This document shows, piece by piece, positions 20,262 to 31,703 of a stretch of 64,000 nucleotides of DNA. The stretch's first letter is position 1. Each line of letters opens with the position of its first letter. The stretch comes from an uncultured Roseobacter sp. GTDB taxonomy: Bacteria > Pseudomonadota > Alphaproteobacteria > Rhodobacterales > Rhodobacteraceae. The notes beneath the pieces are model-generated. The model saw only the letters and a program-made list of their open reading frames with translations. It was not told the origin of the DNA and ran no database searches. Both the position numbers and the translations under genes were made by a program. The stretch lies in contig NZ_CANLQB010000002.1 of assembly GCF_947493125.1 (NCBI RefSeq), forward strand, positions 124,001 through 188,000, read 5' to 3'.

Positions 20262-20924
20262 ATGAGTACCCGTCGAACCGGCCCCCTTTCACGAATGCTG
20301 CGCGCCTCACGTGGAGGGCAGACGTCGGAGGCACCGGAACCCGAGAGCATGCCGGACGACGCTGATGTGCCGAAGCCACACAATGCCGATTGGGCCTGGC
20401 GACCGCCGCTTTGGTCTGTGCCGCTACCCGAACCGGATGTTTCCGTGACCAGCGGCAGGACAGAGATTTGCAACGCTGCCACTCTCTTCCACGATGCCGA
20501 GGCCGCCGATATCATTCTGCATCGGCGGCACCAAGCCAAGCCCCCCATTGCCTATGAACTTGGCATCGAGGTAGGCGCCTTTGAGGGCAGTTTCCTGTCT
20601 CTGGCGCTCGATTTGCCCGAAGCAGCAACGCAGGGTCTGAAGCGCACGCACATCCTGCGCGTCACCAGCGCCGTGACCCTGACCCCTCCAATCACCGCTT
20701 TCGTCCGACTGAACGTCCGGCACGGCCCCAACACCGAACAGCTGCTCCGCCAGATCGACACGGAGTCGAGCAATGTCCAGGTCGAGTTCGATCTCGCCTA
20801 TTCCGAGGTGAACGACAGGCGGATCGAAGGTGCGTGGATCGACCTGATCTTCGAGGCCCCCGCTCGCACGCGTATCCTGCTGCAGGATCTTACGGTCTTG
20901 CGCCGCCGACGCGCACCGATGTAG
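20262..20924 (+). CDS. Conserved hypothetical protein (possibly DUF6478 family)
   Basis: ~220-aa ORF, plausible coding composition; start MSTRRTGPLSRMLRA; family assignment from memory only. Confidence 0.65.
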   Translation: MSTRRTGPLSRMLRASRGGQTSEAPEPESMPDDADVPKPHNADWAWRPPLWSVPLPEPDVSVTSGRTEICNAATLFHDAEAADIILHRRHQAKPPIAYELGIEVGAFEGSFLSLALDLPEAATQGLKRTHILRVTSAVTLTPPITAFVRLNVRHGPNTEQLLRQIDTESSNVQVEFDLAYSEVNDRRIEGAWIDLIFEAPARTRILLQDLTVLRRRRAPM

Positions 20925-20937
20925 CGCCCAAAGCAAA

Positions 20938-20960
20938 AGCCCCGCCGAAGGGGCGGGGCT
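20938..20960 (-). terminator. Intrinsic terminator for the gpmI-envC-ctpA operon
   Basis: agccccgcc-gaagg-ggcggggct; minus-strand continuation is ttttgcttt. Confidence 0.75.
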
Positions 20961-20984
20961 CGGAATTCGTTGGAGGGCCCAAGC

Positions 20985-22325
20985 CTACTCGACCGGAACC
21001 AGAGCGTTCAGACCCTTGAGAATGTCGATAGCATAGGCCAGCTGATAGTCCTCTTCCCGCAGCGCGGCTGCGGCTTCGGCTTTCGCGCGATCAGCTTCGA
21101 TCTGCTTGATTTCATCTTCAGTCAGGCTGTCATTGTTCAGGCTGCCACGCAGATCCGCCTCGGACCGCAGGGCGCGGACGGGGTTTTCCTCGTCGTCCTC
21201 TTCGGTGTTCTGAGGTCGGCGCGGTTGTGCCACGACAATGTCAGGTGAAACGCCCAGCGACTGGATCGAGCGGCCCGACGGCGTGTAGTACCGGGCCGTC
21301 GTCAGGCGCATCGCCCCCTCGCCGCGCAACGGCATCACCGTCTGCACAGATCCCTTGCCGAAGCTCTTGGTGCCGACCACGATGGCGCGGCGATGGTCCT
21401 GCAGAGCCCCTGCAACGATCTCCGAGGCCGAGGCGGAGCCACCGTTGATCAACACAACAATCGGCTTGCCCTGCGCCAGATCGCCGGCCGTGGCATTGAA
21501 GCGCTCTCCATCCTGGATCTCCCGACCCCGGGTGCTGACGATCTCCCCCTCTTCCAGGAAAGCGTCCGACACCTGAATGGCCTGGTTCAGCAGACCACCG
21601 GGGTTGTTGCGCAGATCGATCACGATACCCTCGATCTTGTCGATCCCGCCCGCCTCTTCGATCTGTTCTTCGAGGCCGGATTTCAGGTTGGTGTAGGTCT
21701 GGTCGTTGAAGGTCGTGATCCGCAGAACCACGGTTTCACCCTGGGTGCGCGTGCGCACCGCTGTCAGCTTGATCGTATCGCGGATAATTGACACGTCGAA
21801 GGGTTCTGATTCGCCTTCGCGGACAACGGTGATCAGGATTTCGGATCCCACCGGCCCGCGCATCATCTCCACCGCCTCGTCCAGCGTCAGTCCCAGAACG
21901 GACTCGCCGTTCACATGGGTGATGAAGTCGCCCGCTTCGACACCGGCCTCATCCGCAGGCGTGCCGTCGATGGGAGACACAACCTTCACGAAGCCTTCTT
22001 CCTGCGTGACCTCGATGCCGAGACCACCGAATTCGCCCCGCGTCTGAACGCGCATGGCCGCGGCGTCATCGGGCGAGAGATAGCTGGAATGCGGATCGAG
22101 CGACGTGAGCATGCCATCGATAGCCGCTTCGATCAGTTCCTTGCTGTCGACCTCCTCAACATACTGCGCACGAATGCGCTCGAAGATATCACCGAAGAGA
22201 TCAAGCTGCTCGTAGACATTGCTCGACTTCGCGCTTTCCTGCGCCAGAAGGGGGCCCACCACCTGCGTGGTCGCAAGGATGCCTGCGAGGGTACCGCCCA
22301 CTGCCGCCATGGCAAATTTTTTCAT
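20985..22325 (-). CDS. ctpA: S41 family C-terminal processing peptidase
   Basis: Signal/TM N-terminus, PDZ (GLGIEVTQEEGFVKVVSPIDGTPADEAGVEAGDFI), SASASEIVAGALQDHRRAIVVGTKSFGKGSVQ catalytic Ser/Lys region. Confidence 0.94.
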   Translation of the reverse strand: MKKFAMAAVGGTLAGILATTQVVGPLLAQESAKSSNVYEQLDLFGDIFERIRAQYVEEVDSKELIEAAIDGMLTSLDPHSSYLSPDDAAAMRVQTRGEFGGLGIEVTQEEGFVKVVSPIDGTPADEAGVEAGDFITHVNGESVLGLTLDEAVEMMRGPVGSEILITVVREGESEPFDVSIIRDTIKLTAVRTRTQGETVVLRITTFNDQTYTNLKSGLEEQIEEAGGIDKIEGIVIDLRNNPGGLLNQAIQVSDAFLEEGEIVSTRGREIQDGERFNATAGDLAQGKPIVVLINGGSASASEIVAGALQDHRRAIVVGTKSFGKGSVQTVMPLRGEGAMRLTTARYYTPSGRSIQSLGVSPDIVVAQPRRPQNTEEDDEENPVRALRSEADLRGSLNNDSLTEDEIKQIEADRAKAEAAAALREEDYQLAYAIDILKGLNALVPVE

Positions 22326-22331
22326 TGGTCT

Positions 22332-23462
22332 CTATCCATCCTTATCGGTTCGGAACCAGAGGCTCGGGTCCTCGGGCGCGTTCTCATGTCTGACCTCTAT
22401 ATAGAGCGTTTCTGACCTTGTGACGCCAGTGTCATCACCATCTGTTGACAATTCCCGCCGGTTTTCAGCCGCAGCGTCCCCCATAAGCCCCAAGGGCGCG
22501 CCCGCGTCAATGACCTCCCCGGCAGTACCGTAAACAACATTCAGACCTGCCAGAATGAAAAGCACATCTGCCTGTGGTTCGAGAATCACTACCTCCCCGA
22601 GATCGAGAAGCGGCCCGGTGTAGCGAATTGTCGCCGCAACCGGGCTGGTCACAATTGCCCTGGGCCTCGTCGCCATGATGATACCGGGCCGCGTGATCCC
22701 CGCCGCATCGGCGGTCCCCGCTCGGCGCAGGATCACACCCTGCACCGGCAGCGGAAGGTCGCCCTTCTCACCAGCCAAGCTCTCTGGTGCAGCCGCGGTT
22801 TGATCTGCCGTGACCTGTGACAAACCTCGGGCAAAACTGTCGAGGGTCTGCGCCGTATCGAGCAGGATCGCCTCACGGACCGGATCCTGCGTGAACCGCG
22901 TGGGCAAGGTGGCGCGCTCCGCGATCGCCTGGTTGAGCGCCATGCGCGCCGCCTGTACCTCGTTCAGCCCAATGGCCAGCTGATCGGCCGCGTCGGTCTG
23001 TACGGCCCGAAGCACCTGCAGATCCTCCAGATCCCGTCTCAGATCACTGACGCGCGCGTTCAATGCCGGTGTCATCTCCGCCAGCAGCATGCCGGCCCGT
23101 GCCGTGCCGGTTGGTCCACCCGGATGCAGGAACGCCACCGGTGACCGCTGCGCCCCGATCCGCTGCAGAACGGCGAGCAGAGCCGCGATTTCCTCATCGC
23201 GGGCCTGAAGCTGCGCGGAGAGCTGCGCCTCCCGCACCGCGACCTGCCGAAGCCCGCTGCGCAACGCTGCCAAGCCTTCCTCAAAGGCCTGGATCGTGCG
23301 AGTGAGGGCGCGCACCCGGTCCCGCGCGGTCTCCGCGGTGTCAAGCTGCTCGGACGCGGCCTGAAGCATCTCCATCGCGGCGCGCGCGCGGTCCGCGTTG
23401 TCCTGCTGGGCCATAGCCGCGCCTGGCAGCACCAGCCCGAGGATCAACGCGGCCCATTTCAT
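22332..23462 (-). CDS. envC: Murein hydrolase activator EnvC (LytM/M23-like domain)
   Basis: Signal peptide, long coiled coil, C-terminal degenerate M23 domain; position between gpmI and ctpA. Confidence 0.88.
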   Translation of the reverse strand: MKWAALILGLVLPGAAMAQQDNADRARAAMEMLQAASEQLDTAETARDRVRALTRTIQAFEEGLAALRSGLRQVAVREAQLSAQLQARDEEIAALLAVLQRIGAQRSPVAFLHPGGPTGTARAGMLLAEMTPALNARVSDLRRDLEDLQVLRAVQTDAADQLAIGLNEVQAARMALNQAIAERATLPTRFTQDPVREAILLDTAQTLDSFARGLSQVTADQTAAAPESLAGEKGDLPLPVQGVILRRAGTADAAGITRPGIIMATRPRAIVTSPVAATIRYTGPLLDLGEVVILEPQADVLFILAGLNVVYGTAGEVIDAGAPLGLMGDAAAENRRELSTDGDDTGVTRSETLYIEVRHENAPEDPSLWFRTDKDG

Positions 23463-24976
23463 GTCAACAAACACCGCCCCGTCATCTCGGGTGGCACCGC
23501 GAGACCCATCAACGACAGCACCGTCGGCGCCAGATCCGCCAGGCGCCCGTCAGAGAGTTGTGCGCCGGCTGCTGCGCCTATGACAGCGACCGGCACCGGG
23601 TTCAGTGTATGCGCCGTATGAGGTCCACCGGTCTCCGGGTCGATCATCACATCACAGTTGCCGTGATCCGCCGTCACGATCATCGCCCCGCCAGCGGCCT
23701 CCAGCGCTTCCAGCGCCCGCCCCAGCCCGCGATCAACCGCCTCGCAGGCCCTGATCGCAGCATCGAGATCGCCGGTATGCCCGACCATATCGGGGTTGGC
23801 GTAGTTCACGACAATAAGGTCATAACCACCCTCAATCGCGCCGACCAAGGCCTCGGTCACCTCCGCCGCCGACATCTCGGGTTGCAGATCGTAGGTCGCC
23901 ACATCGGGCGACTTCGGCATCTTGCGGTCTTCACCGTCGAACGAGACTTCCTCGCCACCATTCAGAAAGAACGTCACATGCGGATATTTCTCTGTTTCCG
24001 CGAGCCGGAATTGGCGCAATCCCTTCTGCGCGACCCAATCCCCCAACGTGTTCACGATCTCGGGTTTGGGGTACATCACCGACATATACTCCGAATGCGC
24101 TTCAGAATACTGCGCCATGCCCATGAGCGCCGCCCAGTTGGGCCGGGCTCCGGTGGAAAAGGCATCGAACTCCGGATCGCCAATCGCCGCCATGATCTCG
24201 CGCGCGCGGTCGGCCCTGAAGTTCAGACAGAAAACGGCATCGCCATTCTTCGCACCCCCATATCCCTCCAGTACCGTGGGCGCGATGAACTCATCCGTTT
24301 CCTCCCGTCCGTAAGCGGCGGCCACTGCGGTTTGCGCATCTGGAGCCGCCGCACCCTCCGCGCGCACAATCGCGGCATAGGCTTTTGAGACGCGGTCCCA
24401 ACGCGTGTCGCGATCCATGGCATAGTAGCGCCCCGTGACCGTTGCAATCTGCGCGCGCGCGGGCAAACCGGCCTCCAGGACCTTGAAGAACTCGAGGGCC
24501 GTCTTTGGCCCGACATCCCGCCCGTCTGTCAGGGCATGGATCACAACCGGCACATCCGCCGCATCCAGCGCCCGGGCCGCCGCGATCATGTGGTTGAGAT
24601 GCCCATGCACGCCACCATCCGAAACGACGCCGATCAGATGCGCCGTGCCACCCGTACCGTGTAGCCGCGTCACAAAGGCCCTCAGCCGGGTGTTCTCGGC
24701 AAAACTGCCCTCTTCAATTGCGAGGTCGATCTGCCCCAGATCCATCGCCACGACACGACCCGCCCCGATATTCGTATGGCCGACCTCAGAGTTGCCCATT
24801 TGCCCTTTCGGCAACCCGACATCGGGGCCAAAAGTGGTCAGCGTCGCGTTCGGACAGGTTGCCATGATGCGGTCCATGTTGGGCGTCTCGGCCAGCAGCG
24901 GCGCATTTCCGTCCCTGCGATCACCGATGCCCCAACCATCGAGGATACAAAGAACAACGGGCTTTTTCGCAGACAT
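23459..24976 (-). CDS. gpmI: 2,3-bisphosphoglycerate-independent phosphoglycerate mutase
   Basis: CILDGWG, MGNSEVGHTNIGAGRVV, ADHGNCDVM, HTAHTLNPVP. Confidence 0.96.
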   Translation of the reverse strand: MSAKKPVVLCILDGWGIGDRRDGNAPLLAETPNMDRIMATCPNATLTTFGPDVGLPKGQMGNSEVGHTNIGAGRVVAMDLGQIDLAIEEGSFAENTRLRAFVTRLHGTGGTAHLIGVVSDGGVHGHLNHMIAAARALDAADVPVVIHALTDGRDVGPKTALEFFKVLEAGLPARAQIATVTGRYYAMDRDTRWDRVSKAYAAIVRAEGAAAPDAQTAVAAAYGREETDEFIAPTVLEGYGGAKNGDAVFCLNFRADRAREIMAAIGDPEFDAFSTGARPNWAALMGMAQYSEAHSEYMSVMYPKPEIVNTLGDWVAQKGLRQFRLAETEKYPHVTFFLNGGEEVSFDGEDRKMPKSPDVATYDLQPEMSAAEVTEALVGAIEGGYDLIVVNYANPDMVGHTGDLDAAIRACEAVDRGLGRALEALEAAGGAMIVTADHGNCDVMIDPETGGPHTAHTLNPVPVAVIGAAAGAQLSDGRLADLAPTVLSLMGLAVPPEMTGRCLLT

Positions 24977-25339
24977 CGGCTTCGGCTTTCGATCAAGAGC
25001 TTTGGCGACCTTCTAGCGGCTCGCGCGGTTGGGGTGAACCCGTTTCCCGGCCCCGGGGCCCGTCAAGGCGCAGGTTCTGATCTGCAAATCCATCGCCGGA
25101 GCGGTGCGGCCGGGAGAGCTGGACGGTTCCAATGTGGCATTGATGTGCGAGCGGACCCGGACCCGTTGTCCTTAACGGCCCTATGAACTGATACCTCTTC
25201 GCGCTCTTTGCATCAGCTCCCCTGCCGAAAAGCATCCGAAACAGATGGCAGTGCGAGGTCAACCGCAGCACACAGAGAGACTTGCGACCCGACAGCGCAT
25301 TGGTCATAACGGCGACACACGTCTAAAGGGTTTTCCGTC

Positions 25340-25516
25340 ATGCAACAGCCGCCCGAAACCAAGATCGTCGAGAGCTATCGCATCGCCTGTGACGGCGGCG
25401 AAGGGGCGCTGGGGCATCCGCGCGTCTGGCTGCAAATCCCCAAAGACACCGGCTGGGTCGAATGCGGCTACTGCGACTGCAAATACATCCACAAGGACTT
25501 TGCAGACATAGCCTGA
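25340..25516 (+). CDS. Small zinc-finger (zf-CHCC/NDUFS6-like) protein
   Basis: 58-aa ORF missing from the supplied track: [58 protein letters not shown]; Cys/His pattern C-x-H-x-C-x2-C. Confidence 0.85.
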   Translation: MQQPPETKIVESYRIACDGGEGALGHPRVWLQIPKDTGWVECGYCDCKYIHKDFADIA

Positions 25517-25577
25517 TCCGCGCCCTTTTTCTGCCCCTTTCGGCGGGTACGCCCGCTGGACGCAAAGGAGCAGTACC

Positions 25578-26033
25578 ATGCAGATCGAGGTCTCTGACAA
25601 GCCAATGCCCTTCTCCATCGCCGCCATTGCGTTTGGCGGCGCAGGTCTCTTTATCGCCTTGCTGGTGATGTACGCAGGTCCCTTTGCGCCGCAACCGGAT
25701 ATCGGCACCACCATGGGCGAGATCGCAGGCAACATGCGCGCCGCCGCGTGGCGCGCGTTTCTCGGGCTGGAACAACCCGACACCACGATCGCGCAACGCG
25801 CCTGGGACATTGACCGCATCTTGATGACTGCAGCACCGGCCGCAGGCGTGCTGGGCATCCTCATGGCGATCATCGCCTACATCCGACAGGAGCCGAAGCG
25901 GGCCGCGTCCTGCGGCGTGGCGCTGAGCGTCTGTGCCGTTCTTGTTCAGGTTCTGCTCATGATCCTGATGATCGTCGCTGGCGTGATGCTGCTGATGAGC
26001 ATCATCCAGAACATGGACTCCATCTTCGGCTGA
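25578..26033 (+). CDS. Hypothetical membrane protein (~4 TM)
   Basis: 151-aa ORF with several hydrophobic segments, ribosome-binding-like ggag upstream. Confidence 0.75.
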   Translation: MQIEVSDKPMPFSIAAIAFGGAGLFIALLVMYAGPFAPQPDIGTTMGEIAGNMRAAAWRAFLGLEQPDTTIAQRAWDIDRILMTAAPAAGVLGILMAIIAYIRQEPKRAASCGVALSVCAVLVQVLLMILMIVAGVMLLMSIIQNMDSIFG

Positions 26034-26111
26034 CCGCCATCCGGACCAAGCCTTTCTGGACTTCGCCGCGATGTCGCGCCATGTAGGCAGACAGCAGCGA
26101 GGGAGACGGGC

Positions 26112-28907
26112 ATGGCATTCGGCAAAGGGCATCATCTTCATCTGATCGACGGCTCGGCCTTCATCTTCCGCGCCTATCACGCGCTGCCTCCCCTTACGCG
26201 CAAATCGGATGGGCTTCCCATTGGGGCAGTGTCCGGCTTTTGCAACATGCTGCAGCGCTATGTGGAGACGAGCACTGGCGATGACGCCCCCACCCATGTG
26301 GCCGTGATCTTCGACAAGGGCAGCCACACTTTCCGCAACGAAATCTACGACCAGTACAAGGCCAACCGGGATGAGATGCCCGAAGACCTGCGCCCGCAGA
26401 TCCCGCTGACCCGCCGCGCCACCGAAGCCTTCAACATCGCCTGCAAGGAGCTGGAGGGCTATGAGGCGGACGACATCATCGCCACGCTCGCAGTGCAGGC
26501 CCGCGCGGCTGGCGGCCGTTGCACCATCATCAGCTCAGACAAGGACCTGATGCAACTGGTGGGTGACGGGGTCGAGATGCTTGATGCGATGAAGAACAAG
26601 CGCATCGACCGCGACGGCGTGTTCGAGAAGTTCGGCGTCTACCCAGACCGCGTGGTCGACGTGCAGGCGCTCGCCGGGGACAGCGTCGACAATGTGCCCG
26701 GCGCGCCCGGCATCGGTATCAAAACCGCGGCCCTTTTGATCAATGAATATGGTGACCTTGAGGCACTCTTGGGGCGGGCTGAAGAGATCAAACAGCCGAA
26801 GCGGCGTCAGACCCTGATTGACCACGCCGAGCAGATCCGCCTGTCGCGCCGGTTGGTGCTGCTCGATGAGAACACGCCTCTGGACTTCACCATCGACGAT
26901 CTGGAGGTGCGCACGCCGGACCCCGATCAGCTGATGCCGTTTCTGGCCGAGATGGAGTTCCGCACGCTCACCAAACGCATCGCCGAAAAGCTCGAGGTCG
27001 AGCCGCCCGAGATCGACGACACACCGGCCACGGCCCCCGACGCGCCCGAGATCGAAGATGTTCCCTTTGATCGCGCGGGCTATACACGCGTCGGCACCGC
27101 TGAGGAGCTGCAAACCTGGATCGACCAGATCTATGAGCGCGGCTATGTGGCCGTGGACACCGAGACCACGGGCCTCAATGAGATGACCGCCGAGTTGGTC
27201 GGCATTTCACTGAGCGTCGAGCCCGGCAAGGCCTGCTATGTCCCGCTGATCCACAAGAAACACAGCGGCGACGATCTCTTTGGCTCTGATGATCTGGCCG
27301 AGGGGCAGATGGGCGTGCAGGCCGCGCTGGAGATGCTGAAGCCGGTCCTGGAGGATCCGTCGGTCCTCAAGATCGGGCAAAACATGAAGTACGATCTGAA
27401 GATATTCGCCCGGCACGACATCACCGTTGCGCCCATCGACGACACGATGCTGATGTCCTACGCGATGCACGGCGGGCTGCACAATCATGGCATGGACACG
27501 CTGGCGGAGCGCTACCTGAACCACACGCCGATCCCGATCAAGCCGCTGCTGGGCTCGGGCAAATCGGCGATCACCTTCGACAAGGTGCCGCTGGATGACG
27601 CAGTGCCCTACGCCGCAGAAGATGCGGACATTACTCTGCGGCTCTGGCAACAGTTCAAACCCTCGCTGCACCGCGCCCAGGTCACCCGTGTCTATGAGAC
27701 ACTGGAGCGTCCGATGGTGCCCGTTCTGGCCGAGATGGAACGCACCGGCATCAAGGTCGACCGCGACACGTTGAGCCGCATGTCAAACGCCTTCAGCCAG
27801 AAGATGGCGGGGCTGGAGGCCGAAATTCATGAGCTTGCCGGTGAGACGTTTAACGTGGGCTCGCCCGCCCAACTCGGCGATATATTGTTCGAAAAGATGG
27901 GGCTTGAGGGCGGCAAAAAGGGTAAGAATGGCAAATATTCCACGCCTGCAGACGTACTGGAGGATCTGGCCACCGAGCACGACTTGCCCGGTCGAGTCAT
28001 GGACTGGCGACAGCTTTCAAAGTTGAAATCAACCTACACCGACGCGCTGCAGGAGCATATCAATGCCGAGACGGGGCGCGTGCACACGTCCTATTCGATT
28101 GCGGGCGCCTCGACCGGGCGACTGGCCTCCACCGACCCGAACCTGCAGAACATCCCGATCCGCACCGAGGAAGGCCGCCGCATCCGCGAGGCCTTCGTCG
28201 CCGAGGAGGGCAAGACGCTGGTCGCTCTCGATTACAGCCAGATCGAGCTGCGCATCCTCGCCCATATCGCGGGCATCGACGCCTTGAAAGACGCCTTCAA
28301 GCGGGGGGACGACATCCACGCGATGACCGCCTCCGAGATGTTCGACGTCCCGATGGAGGAGATGACACCCGAAATCCGCCGCCGCGCCAAGGCGATCAAC
28401 TTTGGCGTGATCTACGGCATTTCAGGCTTTGGCCTTGCGCGCAACCTCCGCATCCCACGGGGCGAGGCGCAGGACTTCATCAACCGCTACTTTGAACGCT
28501 TCCCGGGCATTCGCACCTACATGGACGACACCAAGGCCTTCGCCAAGGAGCACGGCTATGTGCAGACGCTCTTTGGACGGCGCATCCACACGCCCAACAT
28601 CGGGGCCAAGGGCCCGCACGCAGGCTTTGCGGCGCGCGCTGCGATCAACGCGCCCATTCAGGGCACCGCCGCCGATGTGATCCGCCGCGCCATGGTGCGT
28701 ATGCCCGCCGCAGTCGAAAATCTGCCCGCGAAGATGTTGTTGCAGGTGCACGACGAGTTGCTGTTCGAGGTGGATGAGGGCGCCGAGGGAGATCTGATCG
28801 AGACCGCCCGCACCGTCATGGAAGCCGCCTGCGACCCGGTGGTCAAGCTGGACGTTCAGCTGAGCGTCGATGCGGGACAGGGTGCGAACTGGGCCGTGGC
28901 CCACTAA
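26112..28907 (+). CDS. polA: DNA polymerase I
   Basis: 5'-3' exo domain, 3'-5' exo motif AVDTETTGLNEM, polymerase motifs DYSQIELRILAHIAG, RRRAKAINFGVIYGISGFGLA, QVHDELLFEV. Confidence 0.97.
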   Translation: MAFGKGHHLHLIDGSAFIFRAYHALPPLTRKSDGLPIGAVSGFCNMLQRYVETSTGDDAPTHVAVIFDKGSHTFRNEIYDQYKANRDEMPEDLRPQIPLTRRATEAFNIACKELEGYEADDIIATLAVQARAAGGRCTIISSDKDLMQLVGDGVEMLDAMKNKRIDRDGVFEKFGVYPDRVVDVQALAGDSVDNVPGAPGIGIKTAALLINEYGDLEALLGRAEEIKQPKRRQTLIDHAEQIRLSRRLVLLDENTPLDFTIDDLEVRTPDPDQLMPFLAEMEFRTLTKRIAEKLEVEPPEIDDTPATAPDAPEIEDVPFDRAGYTRVGTAEELQTWIDQIYERGYVAVDTETTGLNEMTAELVGISLSVEPGKACYVPLIHKKHSGDDLFGSDDLAEGQMGVQAALEMLKPVLEDPSVLKIGQNMKYDLKIFARHDITVAPIDDTMLMSYAMHGGLHNHGMDTLAERYLNHTPIPIKPLLGSGKSAITFDKVPLDDAVPYAAEDADITLRLWQQFKPSLHRAQVTRVYETLERPMVPVLAEMERTGIKVDRDTLSRMSNAFSQKMAGLEAEIHELAGETFNVGSPAQLGDILFEKMGLEGGKKGKNGKYSTPADVLEDLATEHDLPGRVMDWRQLSKLKSTYTDALQEHINAETGRVHTSYSIAGASTGRLASTDPNLQNIPIRTEEGRRIREAFVAEEGKTLVALDYSQIELRILAHIAGIDALKDAFKRGDDIHAMTASEMFDVPMEEMTPEIRRRAKAINFGVIYGISGFGLARNLRIPRGEAQDFINRYFERFPGIRTYMDDTKAFAKEHGYVQTLFGRRIHTPNIGAKGPHAGFAARAAINAPIQGTAADVIRRAMVRMPAAVENLPAKMLLQVHDELLFEVDEGAEGDLIETARTVMEAACDPVVKLDVQLSVDAGQGANWAVAH

Positions 28908-28910
28908 CTT

Positions 28911-29153
28911 TTAGGGCTGCGCCTGACTGTCGGGGCGGGTCAGCTTGGCCACCAGCCGCCGTGTAAGGGGCGACACGATCAACAGTGTCGGAAAGGCGAC
29001 CGACCAGCTCGGCAGCCAATTCGTGATCCACAGCATGAAAAACCCATCGATCAGGCCCAGGCTGCGGAAGGTCGCGATGCCTGACACCATGAAGGACATC
29101 AGGCCGGACAGGATGAACCCAAAAAGGATGTGCTGATACCGGGCGGGGATCAT
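28911..29153 (-). CDS. DUF2798 family small membrane protein
   Basis: 80-aa, 2-TM ORF (QHILFGFILSGLMSFMVSGIAT, FMLWITNWLPSWSVAFP). Confidence 0.75.
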   Translation of the reverse strand: MIPARYQHILFGFILSGLMSFMVSGIATFRSLGLIDGFFMLWITNWLPSWSVAFPTLLIVSPLTRRLVAKLTRPDSQAQP

Positions 29154-29223
29154 GGGTACTCTCTCATGCAGAAATGCTCAGCATAGACGGACGCGCGTTA
29201 ATCAAAACCTGCGGACATACACA

Positions 29224-29979
29224 TCAGGCCCACAATTTGCGCAGCTTTTGATATGTTTCACGATGAATTTCGGGGGGTTGGGACGCGTCATAGGCGACAC
29301 TGACCCATCCTTTGTGATCGATATCCGCCAGGCCAGTGCCCAACGCTTCCAAATCGGGGGAGCCGCCCGGTGTATCGGAAATCTGGACGTGACCGACAAG
29401 CTTTGCATGGGTCTCCAGCACGGCAATGGGGTCCCCGTGCAAGAGCTCCGCCTGACGGTTGTCGAAGAGCAGCGCAAGATTCGGCGCAGCCACCTCGGCC
29501 AGGATATCTGCTGCGAGGTCATAGTTGTTCAGGAACGAACCGGGCAGATCGTCCGCGCTGACTGGGCAGATCGTGATCAAAAGACCCTCGGGCGCCTGAT
29601 CCGCCGCAATCTTCAGATTGTCCACAAGGGTCTGTCGCGCCGCATCCCCCTCTGCCGCGCCCGCCAGAAGCTGGAGGATCGGCGCACGCAAGGCCCCGGA
29701 ATAGCGGATCGCGCGCCGCAGATCATACCGGAAACGCTCCGCCGCCTCGGGCACCGCAGCAAAGCCGCGCGCCCCACCGGTATAGTTGGGCGGCGGCGCC
29801 GCGATCCGCACCATCGACAGGCCTGCGCGCATCAGCGCACGCTGCGTATCCTTCGCAGGCATCTCGTAAGGGAACATGACCTCGGCCCCCTCAAACCCCG
29901 CCTCAGCCGCCGCGTCGAACCTGTCGAGATAGGGCAGGTCTGGCCAAAGGACGCTGAGATTTGCGGCAAATTTCATCAA
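29224..29979 (-). CDS. Hydroxypyruvate isomerase family TIM-barrel protein
   Basis: FAANLSVLWPDLPYLDRFDAAAEAGFEGAEVMFPYE; GHVQISDTPGGSPD; family resemblance to Hyi. Confidence 0.85.
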   Translation of the reverse strand: MMKFAANLSVLWPDLPYLDRFDAAAEAGFEGAEVMFPYEMPAKDTQRALMRAGLSMVRIAAPPPNYTGGARGFAAVPEAAERFRYDLRRAIRYSGALRAPILQLLAGAAEGDAARQTLVDNLKIAADQAPEGLLITICPVSADDLPGSFLNNYDLAADILAEVAAPNLALLFDNRQAELLHGDPIAVLETHAKLVGHVQISDTPGGSPDLEALGTGLADIDHKGWVSVAYDASQPPEIHRETYQKLRKLWA

Positions 29980-30052
29980 TGGGGATCCGGCAGCAGTCGT
30001 CAGTCAGCGGCACGTTAGGCTGCACCCGGACAGACCGCAAACCGGTTTCGCC

Positions 30053-30628
30053 TCAGGGCAGTTCGGCGCTCGGAATGATCGGAAAGAAGGTGCCTTTCGA
30101 CCACACCCCGAACCAATCGTCATGATGCACGCCGAGATCTACGAGCCGGTAGAAACTCTTGCGGTCGATCAACGCTTCAAGCTCCGCGCGCACACGGACA
30201 TAGGGCGAAGGCTCGCCTGTCGCCGCGTCCCTCACCACGCGAATGGGCAACTCGGCGCTCGCGACGGCCTTGTCGTCGACCTGCGTGAAAAAGGTCAGCA
30301 CCTGCGCATCGCCGGCGCCCGTCGCTTCGAAATCCACCGCGACGAAGGGGGCATCATCCACCGTGATGCCGACCTTCTCGACCGGGGTCACCAGGAAATA
30401 CTTCTCGCCCTCTTTCTTGAGAATCGACGAGAACAGCTTGACCAGACCGGGCCGCCCGATGGGCGTGCCCTCGTAGAACCACGTCCCGTCCCGCGCGATC
30501 CGCATGTCCAGATCACCGCAGAACGGCGGGTTCCAGAGATGTACGGGCGGCAATCCGCGCGTTTTTGCAGCAGTTAACGACGCCGCAAGGCTCTCTGCCG
30601 ACGGTGTCACGGTTTTTTGTCCACTCAT
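30053..30628 (-). CDS. DUF1285 family protein
   Basis: Start MSGQKTVTPSAES at 30628; LWNPPFCGDLDMRIARDGTWFYEGTPIGRPGLVKLFSSIL. Confidence 0.88.
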   Translation of the reverse strand: MSGQKTVTPSAESLAASLTAAKTRGLPPVHLWNPPFCGDLDMRIARDGTWFYEGTPIGRPGLVKLFSSILKKEGEKYFLVTPVEKVGITVDDAPFVAVDFEATGAGDAQVLTFFTQVDDKAVASAELPIRVVRDAATGEPSPYVRVRAELEALIDRKSFYRLVDLGVHHDDWFGVWSKGTFFPIIPSAELP

Positions 30629-30695
30629 TGCTTTTGCCATTTGCCTTATGCACGATAGGTTACTGCATGCATATAAGATACCGGAGCAGGTTGTC

Positions 30696-31699
<1,004 letters not shown>

Positions 31700-31703
<4 letters not shown>

